A stretch of DNA of 64,000 nucleotides, taken from contig JAGRFX010000001.1 of the NCBI GenBank assembly GCA_020445805.1, positions 1 to 64,000 of the forward strand, in the 5' to 3' direction. Shown piece after piece: positions 34,883 through 43,268 of this stretch. Each line of letters starts with the position of its first letter. Within the stretch, counting starts at the first letter, position 1. A program made the position numbers and the translations under genes. The stretch comes from Rhodocyclaceae bacterium. GTDB taxonomy: Bacteria; Pseudomonadota; Gammaproteobacteria; Burkholderiales; Rhodocyclaceae. Under the pieces are notes generated by a model that ran no database searches, was not told where the DNA came from, and saw only the letters and a list, made by a program, of their open reading frames with translations.

Positions 34883-36142
34883 TCAGTAGAGGGTGGCGGC
34901 GGGCACGTAGGAGATCAGCCCGAGGACGAAGAGGGCCACCAGGTAGAAGGGCCACAGTTCCTTGGCGATGGCACCGACGCGCTCCTTGGAGATGGCCGCG
35001 GCGATGAACAGCGTGGTGCCTACCGGTGGGGTGAACAGGCCGAGGCTGAGGTTCACCGCCATCATGATGCCGAGCTGGATCAGGTCCAGGCCGATCGCAT
35101 TGCCGATGGCGACGAAGGTCGGGCCGAGCAGCAGGATGGCCGCGGGCAGGTCGAGGAACATGCCGACCACGAGCATGATGAGGTTCATCATCAGGATCAC
35201 CATGACCGGCGACTCGAGGGTATGGACCGCCCAGTTGGCCACCGCGGTGGGCACCGACTCGACCGTCAGCACGTAGCCGACCAGGTTGGAAGCGGCGATC
35301 ACCAGCATCACCACGCCGGTGGTGACCGAGGTGTGCACCAGCGCGTCGTAGAAGCGCTTCCAGGTCAGGTCGCGGTACACGAAGAGGCCCACCATCAGGC
35401 CGTAGAACACCGCCATCACGCTGACCTCGGTGGGGGTCGCGATGCCGGCGCGCAGCAGGACCACGATGAAGGCCGGCATGGCGAGGGCCGGGAGCGCGGC
35501 CACCGTGCCCCGCAGGATGTCGCCCAGGGTCACCTGCTGGGCCAGGCACTTGAAGCCACGCAGGCGCCCGGACAGGTAGCAGGTGAGCATGAAGCCGCCG
35601 CACAGCAAGAGGCCCGGCACGACACCCGCCAGGAACAGCGAGGCGATCGACTCGTTCGAGACCGCCGCGTAGAGGATCAGCGGGATCGAGGGCGGGATCA
35701 GGCCGGCAATGACCGAGGACGAGGCGGTCGCCGCGGCAGCGAAGGCACCGGGATAGCCCTCGCGCTTCTGCCAGGGGATCAGCATCGAGCCCAGCGCCGA
35801 GGCCTCCGCCACGGCCGAGCCCGAGACCCCGCCGAAAACGGTGGAGCCGACCACCGTGACCTGCCCGAGTCCGCCCGGGAAGCGGCCCACCAGGAGGGTC
35901 GCGAAGTTGATCAGGCGGCGGCCGAGCTCGCCGCCCATCATCAGGCTGCCGGAGAGCATGAAGAAGGGGATAGCCAGCAGCGGGAAGCTCTGGGTGGGCT
36001 GGAAGACCTTGACCACCGCAGCCACGCTCGGCATGCCGCCGACCGTGACCGCCGCAAGCCCGGAGCTGATGATCAGGGCGTAGCCGACAGGCAGTGCCAG
36101 GGCCATCAGGGCGCCGAACACCAGCAGCATCATCAGAGTCAT
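34883..36142 (-). CDS. dctM: TRAP transporter large permease, DctM-type
   Basis: The 419-residue membrane protein has about twelve helices. It starts MTLMMLLVFGALMALALPVGY, and the DctM signature region FFMLSGSLMMGGELGRRLINF and GVSGSAVAEASALGS is clear. GAGGA precedes the ATG. With DctQ and DctP it forms a sodium-driven, binding-protein-dependent importer for small organic acids or related anions. It overlaps dctQ by four bases. Confidence 0.93.
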   Translation of the reverse strand: MTLMMLLVFGALMALALPVGYALIISSGLAAVTVGGMPSVAAVVKVFQPTQSFPLLAIPFFMLSGSLMMGGELGRRLINFATLLVGRFPGGLGQVTVVGSTVFGGVSGSAVAEASALGSMLIPWQKREGYPGAFAAAATASSSVIAGLIPPSIPLILYAAVSNESIASLFLAGVVPGLLLCGGFMLTCYLSGRLRGFKCLAQQVTLGDILRGTVAALPALAMPAFIVVLLRAGIATPTEVSVMAVFYGLMVGLFVYRDLTWKRFYDALVHTSVTTGVVMLVIAASNLVGYVLTVESVPTAVANWAVHTLESPVMVILMMNLIMLVVGMFLDLPAAILLLGPTFVAIGNAIGLDLIQLGIMMAVNLSLGLFTPPVGTTLFIAAAISKERVGAIAKELWPFYLVALFVLGLISYVPAATLY

Positions 36143-36702
36143 AGGTCCTCCTCGACGTGATGGACACGTACCGAGAGTGGGTCATCGGCCTGCAGCACGC
36201 GGACCAGGGTCGTCAGCGCGGTGGTGCCGAGGCCGACGAAGCCGTAGATCAGGGCCAGATAGGCCCACTGCGCCGTGATGCCGGTGACCGGGTAGGTCTC
36301 GCTGCCGGTGATCTCGATCACGTCGAGACCGACCCAGGCCAAGTAGAAGAAGGCCGCGGCGATCAGGAGCTGGTGGGCGACGAGCAGGAGCCGGTTGCCG
36401 CCCCTGCCGAGGATGCCGTTCAGGGCCGTGACCGCGATGTGCTGGCCGCGCTGGGCGGCCAGCACCACGCCGCCCATGACGAGCCAGGGGAACAGGATGT
36501 TCGGCATCTCGGTCGGCCAGCCCATGCCCTGGTTGGTGAGGTAGCGGACGATCACCTCGGCCATCAACGACAGGAACATGACGGCCAGGGTGCCGATCGC
36601 GAGCACCGTGCTGATGCCCACGATCGTGCGGTCCACCCACCGCACCACCAGCGCTGCAGGGCTTTCGTGCCCTGCGACGAGGGGTGCGACGGTGGCGTTC
36701 AT
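36139..36702 (-). CDS. dctQ: TRAP transporter small permease, DctQ-type
   Basis: The ATG at 36702 overlaps the dctP stop (ATGA); 187 residues. Four hydrophobic helices are seen (VGISTVLAIGTLAVMFLSL, ILFPWLVMGGVVLAA, LLLVAHQLLIAAAFFYLAW, LALIYGFVGLGTTALTTLV). The WPTEMPN/LFPWLV motif and the RRGQH-like AAQRGQHIAV segment match DctQ. It bridges DctM in the inner membrane and ends overlapping dctM. Confidence 0.9.
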   Translation of the reverse strand: MNATVAPLVAGHESPAALVVRWVDRTIVGISTVLAIGTLAVMFLSLMAEVIVRYLTNQGMGWPTEMPNILFPWLVMGGVVLAAQRGQHIAVTALNGILGRGGNRLLLVAHQLLIAAAFFYLAWVGLDVIEITGSETYPVTGITAQWAYLALIYGFVGLGTTALTTLVRVLQADDPLSVRVHHVEEDL

Positions 36703-37670
36703 TGCTTGGAAGCCTCGCTGACGATCAGCGCGACCATGTCCGGATACTCGGCCGCCCACTTGTCGTACACCGGCTTGGTCTTGGCCACGAACGGGGCCTG
36801 GTCCACCTCGTTGATCTCGACGCCCGCCTCGGTCAGCTTCCTGCGCAGGTCGACGTCGGCGGCCAGGGACATCTCGCGGTTCAGCTTGCCGGCTTCGACG
36901 GCCGCTTCGCGCACGGCCTTCTGGTCTTCCTTGGAGAGCGTGCTCCAGATCATCTTGCTGGCCAGCAGCGGGGTGGATTCGTACTTGTGGCCGGTCAGGG
37001 AGATGTACTTCTGCACCTCGAACAGCTTGGAGGAGTAGATGTTCATCAACGGGTTCTCCTGGCCGTCGAACACGCCCTGCTGGAGGGCGATGTAGAGCTC
37101 GGAGAAGGCCAGCGGTGCCGGGTTGGCGCCCAGGGCCTTGAAGATGTCCAGGGTCATGGGGTCGGGCGGGGTGCGCAGCTTGATCCCGGCCAGATCGCCG
37201 GGCTGGGAGATCTTGTGCTTGCTATTGCTGACCTGGCGGATGCCGTTGTCCCACAGGGCGAGCAGCACCAGGCCCTTCTTGTCGGCGTATTCGCCCAGCT
37301 TGTCGCCCACCGGGCCGTCGACCACGGTGTAGGCGTGCTGCAGGCTGTGGAACAGGAAGGGCAGGCCGAGCAGGCCGAACTGGGGCACGACGCTGGAGGT
37401 GGTGCCCTGGGAGTTGGCGCTGAAGGCCAGCGTGCCCAGGCGCAGGTTGGTGATGGACTCGGCGTCGTCACCGAACTGGGCGGCGCCACCGACCTCGACC
37501 TTGACCCGGCCGCCGGTCTTCTGGGCGACCAGCTCGGCGAACTTCAGCGAGGCTTCGGCCTTGGGGTTGCCGGGTGCTGCGTTGTGGGACAGCCGCAGGA
37601 CCGTCTCGGCCCAGCTGGCGGAGGACGTCAGCGCGAGGCTGGCGGCGATGGCGATGAGTGCCTTTTTCAT
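36699..37670 (-). CDS. dctP: TRAP transporter periplasmic binding protein, DctP-type
   Basis: The 323-residue protein starts with a signal peptide (MKKALIAIAASLALTSSASWA). The DctP fold is marked by LRLSHNAAPGNPKAEASLKF, PFLFHSLQHAY and the ligand-carboxylate Arg in DLAGIKLRTPP. It captures the substrate in the periplasm for DctQM. The conserved Arg points to an acid ligand. The combination with an LtnD-like enzyme suggests a hydroxylated C3-C5 acid, but this is inference. Confidence 0.92.
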   Translation of the reverse strand: MKKALIAIAASLALTSSASWAETVLRLSHNAAPGNPKAEASLKFAELVAQKTGGRVKVEVGGAAQFGDDAESITNLRLGTLAFSANSQGTTSSVVPQFGLLGLPFLFHSLQHAYTVVDGPVGDKLGEYADKKGLVLLALWDNGIRQVSNSKHKISQPGDLAGIKLRTPPDPMTLDIFKALGANPAPLAFSELYIALQQGVFDGQENPLMNIYSSKLFEVQKYISLTGHKYESTPLLASKMIWSTLSKEDQKAVREAAVEAGKLNREMSLAADVDLRRKLTEAGVEINEVDQAPFVAKTKPVYDKWAAEYPDMVALIVSEASKQ

Positions 37671-37745
37671 GATGAGTCTCCTTTCTTGCCTTTGAGTGGG
37701 GCCCTGTTGTCCGGTGGGCCTTGTGCTGGTCCGAAGTGTTCGGGT

Positions 37746-37781
37746 GGAGACCCCGCCGGGAGGGACGGCGGCGGGGTCTCC
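37746..37781 (-). repeat. Strong intercistronic hairpin between the SDR and dctP genes
   Basis: Perfect 13-bp arms GGAGACCCCGCCG and CGGCGGGGTCTCC enclose a 10-base loop. It lies in the 123-base gap between the SDR stop and dctP. No T tract follows on the minus strand. It may reduce read-through or protect the dctP message so that the binding protein is made in excess. Confidence 0.6.
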
Positions 37782-37793
37782 GGCTGAACAGCG

Positions 37794-38558
37794 TCAGCCG
37801 TGAATCAACATGCCGCCGTTCACGTCGACCGTGATGCCGGTGCAGTACTTGGACAGTTCGCTGGCCAGGAACACCACGCAGCCGGCCACGTCGTTGGGCT
37901 CGCCGATGCAGCCCAGGGGAATGGACTCGAGGATGGCGGCCCGCTTGTCCTCGGGGATCTTGCCCTTGTTGATGTCGGTGGCGATCAGGCCCGGGGTGAT
38001 GCAGTTGACCCGGATGTTGTCGCCGCCGAACTCGCGCGCCATGGCCTTGGCGAGGCCCAGCACGCCGGCCTTGGCGGCCGAGTAGTGGGGGCCGCCGAGG
38101 ATGCCGCCACCGCGCTGGGCGGACACCGACGAGATGCACACGATCGAGCCGCTCTTCTGCTCGCGCATGGCCGGGATCACGGCCTGGGACATGTGCAGGG
38201 TGCCGCGCAGGCTCACGTCGAGCACCGCGTCGTAGTTGGCGTCGGTGATGTCGAGGGTCTTGATCGGCTGGGTGATGCCGGCGTTGTTGAGCAGCACGTC
38301 GATGCGGCCCATGCGCTTCAGCACCTCGGTGGCGGCGGCGACGCAGGAAGGCTTGTTGGTCACGTCGGCCACCAGGCCCAGGTGCTGCGGGCCCAGGTCG
38401 GCGGCCGCGGCGGCCGGGTCGGCCTGCTCGAGGTCGAGGATCACGACGCGGGCGCCGTGGGCGGCCATCATGCGGGCGGAGGCATAGCCCAGGCCGTTGC
38501 GGCCGGCGCCACCGGTGACGATGGCGACCTTGTCCTGGAGCAAGAGGGATTGAGTCAT
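37794..38558 (-). CDS. Short-chain dehydrogenase/reductase of the catabolic operon
   Basis: The ATG at 38558 has AAGGAA upstream; 254 residues. The NAD(P) motif is TGGAGRNGLGYASA (TGxxxGxG), Asp in VVILDLEQ suggests NAD preference, NNAG is present, the catalytic Ser is in CISSVSA, and YSAAK gives Tyr and Lys. Classical SDRs of this kind oxidise secondary alcohols of polyols or aldonates. Placed directly after the split transketolase genes, it probably makes or uses a ketose substrate of that enzyme. Confidence 0.88.
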   Translation of the reverse strand: MTQSLLLQDKVAIVTGGAGRNGLGYASARMMAAHGARVVILDLEQADPAAAAADLGPQHLGLVADVTNKPSCVAAATEVLKRMGRIDVLLNNAGITQPIKTLDITDANYDAVLDVSLRGTLHMSQAVIPAMREQKSGSIVCISSVSAQRGGGILGGPHYSAAKAGVLGLAKAMAREFGGDNIRVNCITPGLIATDINKGKIPEDKRAAILESIPLGCIGEPNDVAGCVVFLASELSKYCTGITVDVNGGMLIHG

Positions 38559-38595
38559 GTTCGGTTCCTTGGTGTCGGGTTCGGGGGCGTGGCGC

Positions 38596-39597
38596 TCAGG
38601 CCAGCCAGGTCTTGAGGGTCTTGGCCATGGCCTCGGTCGAGATGCCGTAGCGGTCGTGCAGGGTCGGCAGCGCGCCGGCGTCGAGGAAGGCGTCGGGCAG
38701 TGCGATCTGACGGAACTGGGGCGTGATGCCGGCGGTGAGCAGGGCCGTGGCCACGGCCTCGCCGAGCCCGCCGACCTTGGTGTGGTTTTCGGCGACCACC
38801 ACCAGGCGGCCGCTGCGACTCGCTTCGGCCAGGATGGTGGCGGTGTCGAGCGGCTTGATGGTGGGCACGTGCAGCACCGCCACATCCACCTGGTCGGCCT
38901 CGAGGGCCGTGGCGACCTCGAGGGAGCGCATGGTCATCAGGCCGGACGAGATCAGCAGCACGTCGCGGCCGCCGCGCAGCATCCTGGCCTTGCCCAGCTC
39001 GAACTTGTAGTCGTATTCGTCGAGCACCAGCGGCACGTTGCCGCGCAGCAGGCGCATGTACACGGGGCCCTTGTGTTCGGCGATTGCCGGGACCGCCTGC
39101 TCGATATCGAGCGCGTCGCAGGGATCCACCACGGTCATGCCGGGGATGGCGCGCATCAGGGCGAGGTCCTCGGCTGCCTGGTGGCTGGGTCCGTAGCCGG
39201 TGGTCAGGCCCGGCAGGGCGCAGCACATCTTGACGTTGAGGTTTTCCTCGGCGATCACCTGATGGACGAAGTCGAAGGCGCGGCGGGTGCCGAACACCGC
39301 GTAGGTGGTGGCGAAGGGCATGAAGCCTTCCTTGGCCATGCCACCGGCGGCGGCCATCAGCAGCTGCTCGGCCATGCCCATCTGGAAGAAGCGCTCGGGG
39401 AAGGCCTGGCCGAACAGGTGCAGGTCGGTGTACTTGGACAGGTCGGCGGTCAGGCCGACGATCTCCGGGCGCTGCTCGGCGAGGGCCACCAGGGCCTTGC
39501 CGAAGGGGGCGGCCGTGATGCGCTGCCCCTCGCCGGCGATCGAGGCGATCATCGCCGAGGTGGTCAGGCGCGGTTTCTTGGCGGTGGCGGTGCTCAT
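38596..39597 (-). CDS. Split transketolase, C-terminal subunit
   Basis: The 333-residue protein holds the pyrimidine-binding domain and the C-terminal transketolase domain. The catalytic Glu lies in FQMGMAEQLLMAAAGGMA, and GYGPSHQAAEDLALMR matches the family. Its ATG overlaps the N-terminal subunit stop (ATGA). Split transketolases occur in apulose, sulfosugar and other unusual pathways as well as in archaea. The active form should be an alpha2beta2 enzyme with the upstream gene product. Confidence 0.9.
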   Translation of the reverse strand: MSTATAKKPRLTTSAMIASIAGEGQRITAAPFGKALVALAEQRPEIVGLTADLSKYTDLHLFGQAFPERFFQMGMAEQLLMAAAGGMAKEGFMPFATTYAVFGTRRAFDFVHQVIAEENLNVKMCCALPGLTTGYGPSHQAAEDLALMRAIPGMTVVDPCDALDIEQAVPAIAEHKGPVYMRLLRGNVPLVLDEYDYKFELGKARMLRGGRDVLLISSGLMTMRSLEVATALEADQVDVAVLHVPTIKPLDTATILAEASRSGRLVVVAENHTKVGGLGEAVATALLTAGITPQFRQIALPDAFLDAGALPTLHDRYGISTEAMAKTLKTWLA

Positions 39598-40448
39598 CGT
39601 GCGGCTCCCTGGGACTGGTCGAGGATGTCGATGGCCTGCTGCCATTCGTGCGGATCGACGCGGATGAAGTGGTTCTTCTCGCGCGCCTCGAGGAAGGGCA
39701 CACCCTTGCCCATCAGGGTGTCGAAGAGGATCACGCGTGGCTTGTCCTCCTTCAGGGCCCGGGCGGCATCGAAGGCCGCGATCACGGCCGCCATGTCGTT
39801 GCCGTCGACGCGCTGGACGAACCAGCCGAAGGCGGCCCACTTGTCGGCGAGGGGTTCGAAGCCCATGACCTTGGTGGAGGGGCCGTCGGCCTGCTGGTTG
39901 TTGATGTCCACCAGGCAGATCAGGTTGCCCAGGCCGTGGTGCGCGGCGCCCATGGCCGCCTCCCAGGTCGAGCCCTCGTCCAGCTCGCCGTCCGACATGG
40001 AGTTGTAGACGAAGGCCGGGTTGCCCTTGAGGCGCAGGCCCAGCGCCATGCCGACCGCGATCGGCAGGCCCTGGCCGAGCGAACCGCCCGAGATCTCCAT
40101 GCCCGGCGTATAGGACGCCATGCCCGACATCGGCAGGCGGCTGTCGTCGCTGCCATAGGTCTCGAGCTCGTCCTCCGCAATCACGCCGGCCTCGATCAGG
40201 GCCGCGTAGAAGGCGATGGCGTAGTGGCCGTGCGACAGCAGGAAGCGGTCGCGACCTTCCCACTCCGGGTCGTCCGGGCGGAAGCTCATGGCGTGGCAGT
40301 AGGCCACCGCCAGCACGTCGGCGTAGCCGAGCGCCTGGCCGACGTAGCCCTGGCCCTGCACCTCGCCCATCCGGCACGCGAAGCGGCGGATGCGGTAGGC
40401 GTGTTCGGCGAGCCTTGCGTGGAGGCCGGCGTCGCTGAGTGTATTCAT
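39594..40448 (-). CDS. Split transketolase, N-terminal (ThDP diphosphate-binding) subunit
   Basis: The ATG at 40448 is preceded by AAGGAG; 284 residues. The ThDP/Mg motif is SMSDGELDEGSTWEA with the distal Asn in LVDINNQQADG. RFLLSHGHYAIAFY and GSLGQGLPIAVGMA correspond to transketolase pocket segments. It is the first gene of the leftward operon. With the next gene it reconstitutes a transketolase. The same operon encodes a second, single-chain transketolase, which is unusual. Confidence 0.9.
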   Translation of the reverse strand: MNTLSDAGLHARLAEHAYRIRRFACRMGEVQGQGYVGQALGYADVLAVAYCHAMSFRPDDPEWEGRDRFLLSHGHYAIAFYAALIEAGVIAEDELETYGSDDSRLPMSGMASYTPGMEISGGSLGQGLPIAVGMALGLRLKGNPAFVYNSMSDGELDEGSTWEAAMGAAHHGLGNLICLVDINNQQADGPSTKVMGFEPLADKWAAFGWFVQRVDGNDMAAVIAAFDAARALKEDKPRVILFDTLMGKGVPFLEAREKNHFIRVDPHEWQQAIDILDQSQGAAR

Positions 40449-40599
40449 CAAGATCTCCTTGTCCCGGTGCCTGGACGATGTCCTGGCGTTTCCCGGTCGA
40501 TTCATGTCAGGAGGGGCTGCCTCCCGGCCGCTCGGAATCGCGTTTTTCTGCTGCTGGCGATGACCCCGGCGAGTGGAATCCAGCTTACGGGCTTGAACT

Positions 40600-40611
40600 T
40601 TTGAGCTCAAA
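40600..40611. promoter_or_regulatory. Palindrome TTTGAGCTCAAA in the LysR/operon divergent promoter
   Basis: This perfect 12-bp palindrome lies in the AT-rich 210-base gap between the LysR gene and the leftward operon, 48 bases before the LysR start. LysR regulators bind T-N11-A-type interrupted palindromes at such positions, so it is a plausible operator. Confidence 0.45.
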
Positions 40612-40658
40612 CGAATAAAAAGTGCTTATTGCTGAATTAAACTAATCTATATGCTGCT

Positions 40659-41573
40659 ATGCACAATCGACTCTCCCTGAAGGCGGTTCAGGCCTTCGAG
40701 GCCGCGGCGCGGCTGGAGTCCTTTGCGCTTGCAGCAGAAGAACTGTTCGTGACGCCCTCCGCCGTCAGCCATCAGATCAAGCAATTGGAGGAGCACGTCG
40801 GGGTCCATCTCTTCCATCGCGTGCATCGGGCGGTGGTGCTCACCGACGCCGGGCGGCGCTATGCCCAGGAGATCACCGCGGCCTTCGCGCGCATCGACGC
40901 GGCGACCCGCGACATCGGCGCGGAAGAGAAGAGCGACATCCTCTCGATCCACTGCACGCCGAGCTTCGCGACCCAGTGGCTGATGCCCCGGCTGGCCCGC
41001 TTCAGCGCACTCAACCCGGACATCGACGTGCGCCTGAACGCCTCCGTCTCGCCGGTCGACCTGATGACCAGCGAGTTCGACATCGACATCCGCTATGGCC
41101 TGCGCAACCTGCAGCCGGCCGGCACCCTGGTGCTGATGCTGCCCCCCGAGACCATCGTGCCCCTGTGCGCACCGACGCTGGCCCAGGGCGACAACCCCAT
41201 CCAGCGGGTCGAAGACCTCGCCAAGCACATGCTGATCCACAGCGTCCGCTGCCTGGTCACCTGGCGCGACTGGATGCGCCAGCACCGCAAGGTCCGCTTC
41301 GACATCTCGCGCGGGCTGCGCTTCGACCGCTCCTTCATGTCGATCAGCGCCGCGGTGGACGGCCTGGGGGTGTGCCTGGAGAGCCTGCTGCTGGTCGAGC
41401 GCGAGCTCGAGAGCGGCACACTGGTGGCGCCGCTGGGCCGCACCGGGACCCGCATCCAGGCCTACACCTTCAACGTGCAGAAGTCGAAGGTCGACCTGCC
41501 GAAGATCCGGAGCTTCCAGCACTGGCTGTTCAATGAACTCGCGGAGGGCGAGGCACGGGCAGGGCTGTCCTAG
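40659..41573 (+). CDS. LysR-family regulator, GcvA-like
   Basis: The 304-residue protein has the N-terminal helix-turn-helix of the GcvA group (LKAVQAFEAAARLESFALAAEELFVTPSAVSHQIKQLEE). The effector domain holds TPSFATQWLMPRL and DIRYGL, both typical of that group. It is divergent from the split transketolase gene and most likely controls the whole leftward operon in response to the imported compound or an intermediate. Confidence 0.88.
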   Translation: MHNRLSLKAVQAFEAAARLESFALAAEELFVTPSAVSHQIKQLEEHVGVHLFHRVHRAVVLTDAGRRYAQEITAAFARIDAATRDIGAEEKSDILSIHCTPSFATQWLMPRLARFSALNPDIDVRLNASVSPVDLMTSEFDIDIRYGLRNLQPAGTLVLMLPPETIVPLCAPTLAQGDNPIQRVEDLAKHMLIHSVRCLVTWRDWMRQHRKVRFDISRGLRFDRSFMSISAAVDGLGVCLESLLLVERELESGTLVAPLGRTGTRIQAYTFNVQKSKVDLPKIRSFQHWLFNELAEGEARAGLS

Positions 41574-41986
41574 CCGAAAACCGGATTGCTCATGAGGTCG
41601 GGCTGCCCGGCTGTCGATCGGCGCTTGTCAGTGTTCACCACTGCAGTCGCTCGCTCGGGACTTGGAAGGACTGTTCGTTCCTTGGAGCGGGTATCCCCTC
41701 GGGGACGCCCTGTGTCGCGCGCCTGTATGCATGCCCCATAGCGGAGACTCTCGGCGATAGAATGACGGACGGGCACCGCCGAACCCTAGGTGTCATTGAT
41801 TGTCCCCGACGGCTTTCTGCAGGGGGACCTGTCACCAGGGGGCCGAGCGCTACGGCCCTCATGGCGTGCATGCGTCGTGGGCGCAGCGTGCAGGGTGGTG
41901 GTGCAGGCGTCGTGTCGGCGCTCGACACGGCGAGGCAGCCTCAGTCGCTCCGGGACTGCGCCGACCTTTCCGCGGGATATCCGCCG
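41574..41986. other. Upstream region of the TIR-PDZ gene
   Basis: About 410 bases without a clear gene. The TIR frame stays open upstream to 41762, but the residues there do not look like protein, and the family begins at the chosen ATG. No repeat or strong promoter is recognised. Confidence 0.45.
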
Positions 41987-43150
41987 ATGCCGCGCATCTT
42001 CGTAAGCTATCGTCGCCTCGACAGCGCCGGCCATTCGGGCCGGCTCTGCGATGCGCTCATTCGAAACTTCGGGCGCGGGTCGCTGTTCCTGGACATCGAC
42101 AATATGCAGCCTGGGGACGATTTTGTCCGGATCCTCGAAGAGCGCGTGCGGCGAACGGACGTCTTCCTCGCCATCATCGGCCCACGCTGGGCGAGCGCCT
42201 GTGACGAATCGGGGCGCCGTAGGATCGAACTCCCCGACGACTTCGTGCGCATGGAGATCGTGTCAGCGCTTCAGTGCGGCATCCCGGTGATTCCCGTACT
42301 TGTCGGGGGCGCGACTGTGCCTTCGGCGGATCAGTTGCCGGAGGACCTGAAACGCTTGCCTCGGCTGCACGCGTGCGAGGTCGGCGATCTTCGTTTCCGG
42401 CAAGATGTTCTGCATCTCGTCAGGGCAATTGACCAGCGGCTCGGTGCGACGGCGCGGGGGTGGCTGACCCTGTTCAGGCTGCGGTATGCCGCGGCAGTCC
42501 TGTCCGTCGCGGCGGTGCTCGCATATTGGATGCTGGCGCTGGACGTCCCGCGGGCGATTCCCACGCCGGGTGACGAGTCGGGCTCGCCAGGGCGTTCAGG
42601 GCTGGAAATTGCCTCTGAAAAGTCCGCACCCGGATCATCGAATTTGCAGCCCGGCATAGCGCAGACCGATGGCCCCTTCCTCTCGTTCGGCACGGGAGAC
42701 CCGCAAGTCGACGTTGCGACCATGCGCCTCAAGCGGGAAGTCGACAGGCTCGCTCAGATCAAGGAACTCTTGCGTGACTTCAATTGGACCAGCGGGGCCG
42801 TCGGGACCATCGGGGTGGTTTTGGCCGAGGTGCCGGGTGACGCCAGGGCGTACATCGCTTCGATCATCGGCGACGGTCCCGGAGGCAAAGCTGGCCTTCG
42901 TGCCGGCGACGTGGTGGATGCTGTCAATGGCCGCCATGTAGAAGACTGGCACGACATCGAACTCGCGGTCATGCAGGCACAGATCGGCTCGACGCTGATG
43001 ATCTCGGTGCGCCGGGGGAGCCGGGAGCTGGCCTTCCCGGTGGTGGTGGCCGCCATGGGCGCGGCCGACATTGCGGAGCGGAGCGCCCAGGTCGATGATC
43101 GCCTCCGCAGCATCCTGCGGACTGCGGAACGGGCGTCCCGGGCGCGCTGA
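41987..43150 (+). CDS. TIR domain-transmembrane-PDZ protein
   Basis: The ATG at 41987 gives 387 residues. Residues 1-130 are a TIR domain of the TIR_2 type (MPRIFVSYRRLDSAGHSGRL, SLFLDIDNMQPGDDF, VFLAIIGPRW). Glu90 in RMEIVSAL sits where the catalytic Glu of NAD+-cleaving TIRs is found. One helix (about 167-185) is followed by a Ser/Gly/Pro-rich linker, a short coiled stretch near 245-270 and a PDZ domain (about 275-365, GPGGKAGLRAGDVVDAVNG). The topology would put TIR in the cytoplasm and PDZ in the periplasm. The role is unknown; no defence partner gene is adjacent. Confidence 0.8.
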   Translation: MPRIFVSYRRLDSAGHSGRLCDALIRNFGRGSLFLDIDNMQPGDDFVRILEERVRRTDVFLAIIGPRWASACDESGRRRIELPDDFVRMEIVSALQCGIPVIPVLVGGATVPSADQLPEDLKRLPRLHACEVGDLRFRQDVLHLVRAIDQRLGATARGWLTLFRLRYAAAVLSVAAVLAYWMLALDVPRAIPTPGDESGSPGRSGLEIASEKSAPGSSNLQPGIAQTDGPFLSFGTGDPQVDVATMRLKREVDRLAQIKELLRDFNWTSGAVGTIGVVLAEVPGDARAYIASIIGDGPGGKAGLRAGDVVDAVNGRHVEDWHDIELAVMQAQIGSTLMISVRRGSRELAFPVVVAAMGAADIAERSAQVDDRLRSILRTAERASRAR

Positions 43151-43268
43151 GACAACGGCGGCCTGGAATCGACCACCGCATTGGCGGACGGGACACTGTG
43201 CTGGCCGCACCTCGACCCATTTCCGCGGGCCTGCGTCCAAGTCGCCGGCGCCGATGTACACTGCCGCG

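Noticed and set aside
28767..40448. Assignment of the two-transketolase operon to apulose or sulfosugar degradation
   Set aside because: Split transketolases occur in those pathways, but no apulose kinase, apiose enzymes or sulfosugar isomerases are present here.
41987..43150. TIR protein as part of a Thoeris or other phage-defence pair
   Set aside because: No ThsA-like, STING, Argonaute or other defence gene is next to it, and the PDZ fusion does not fit those systems.
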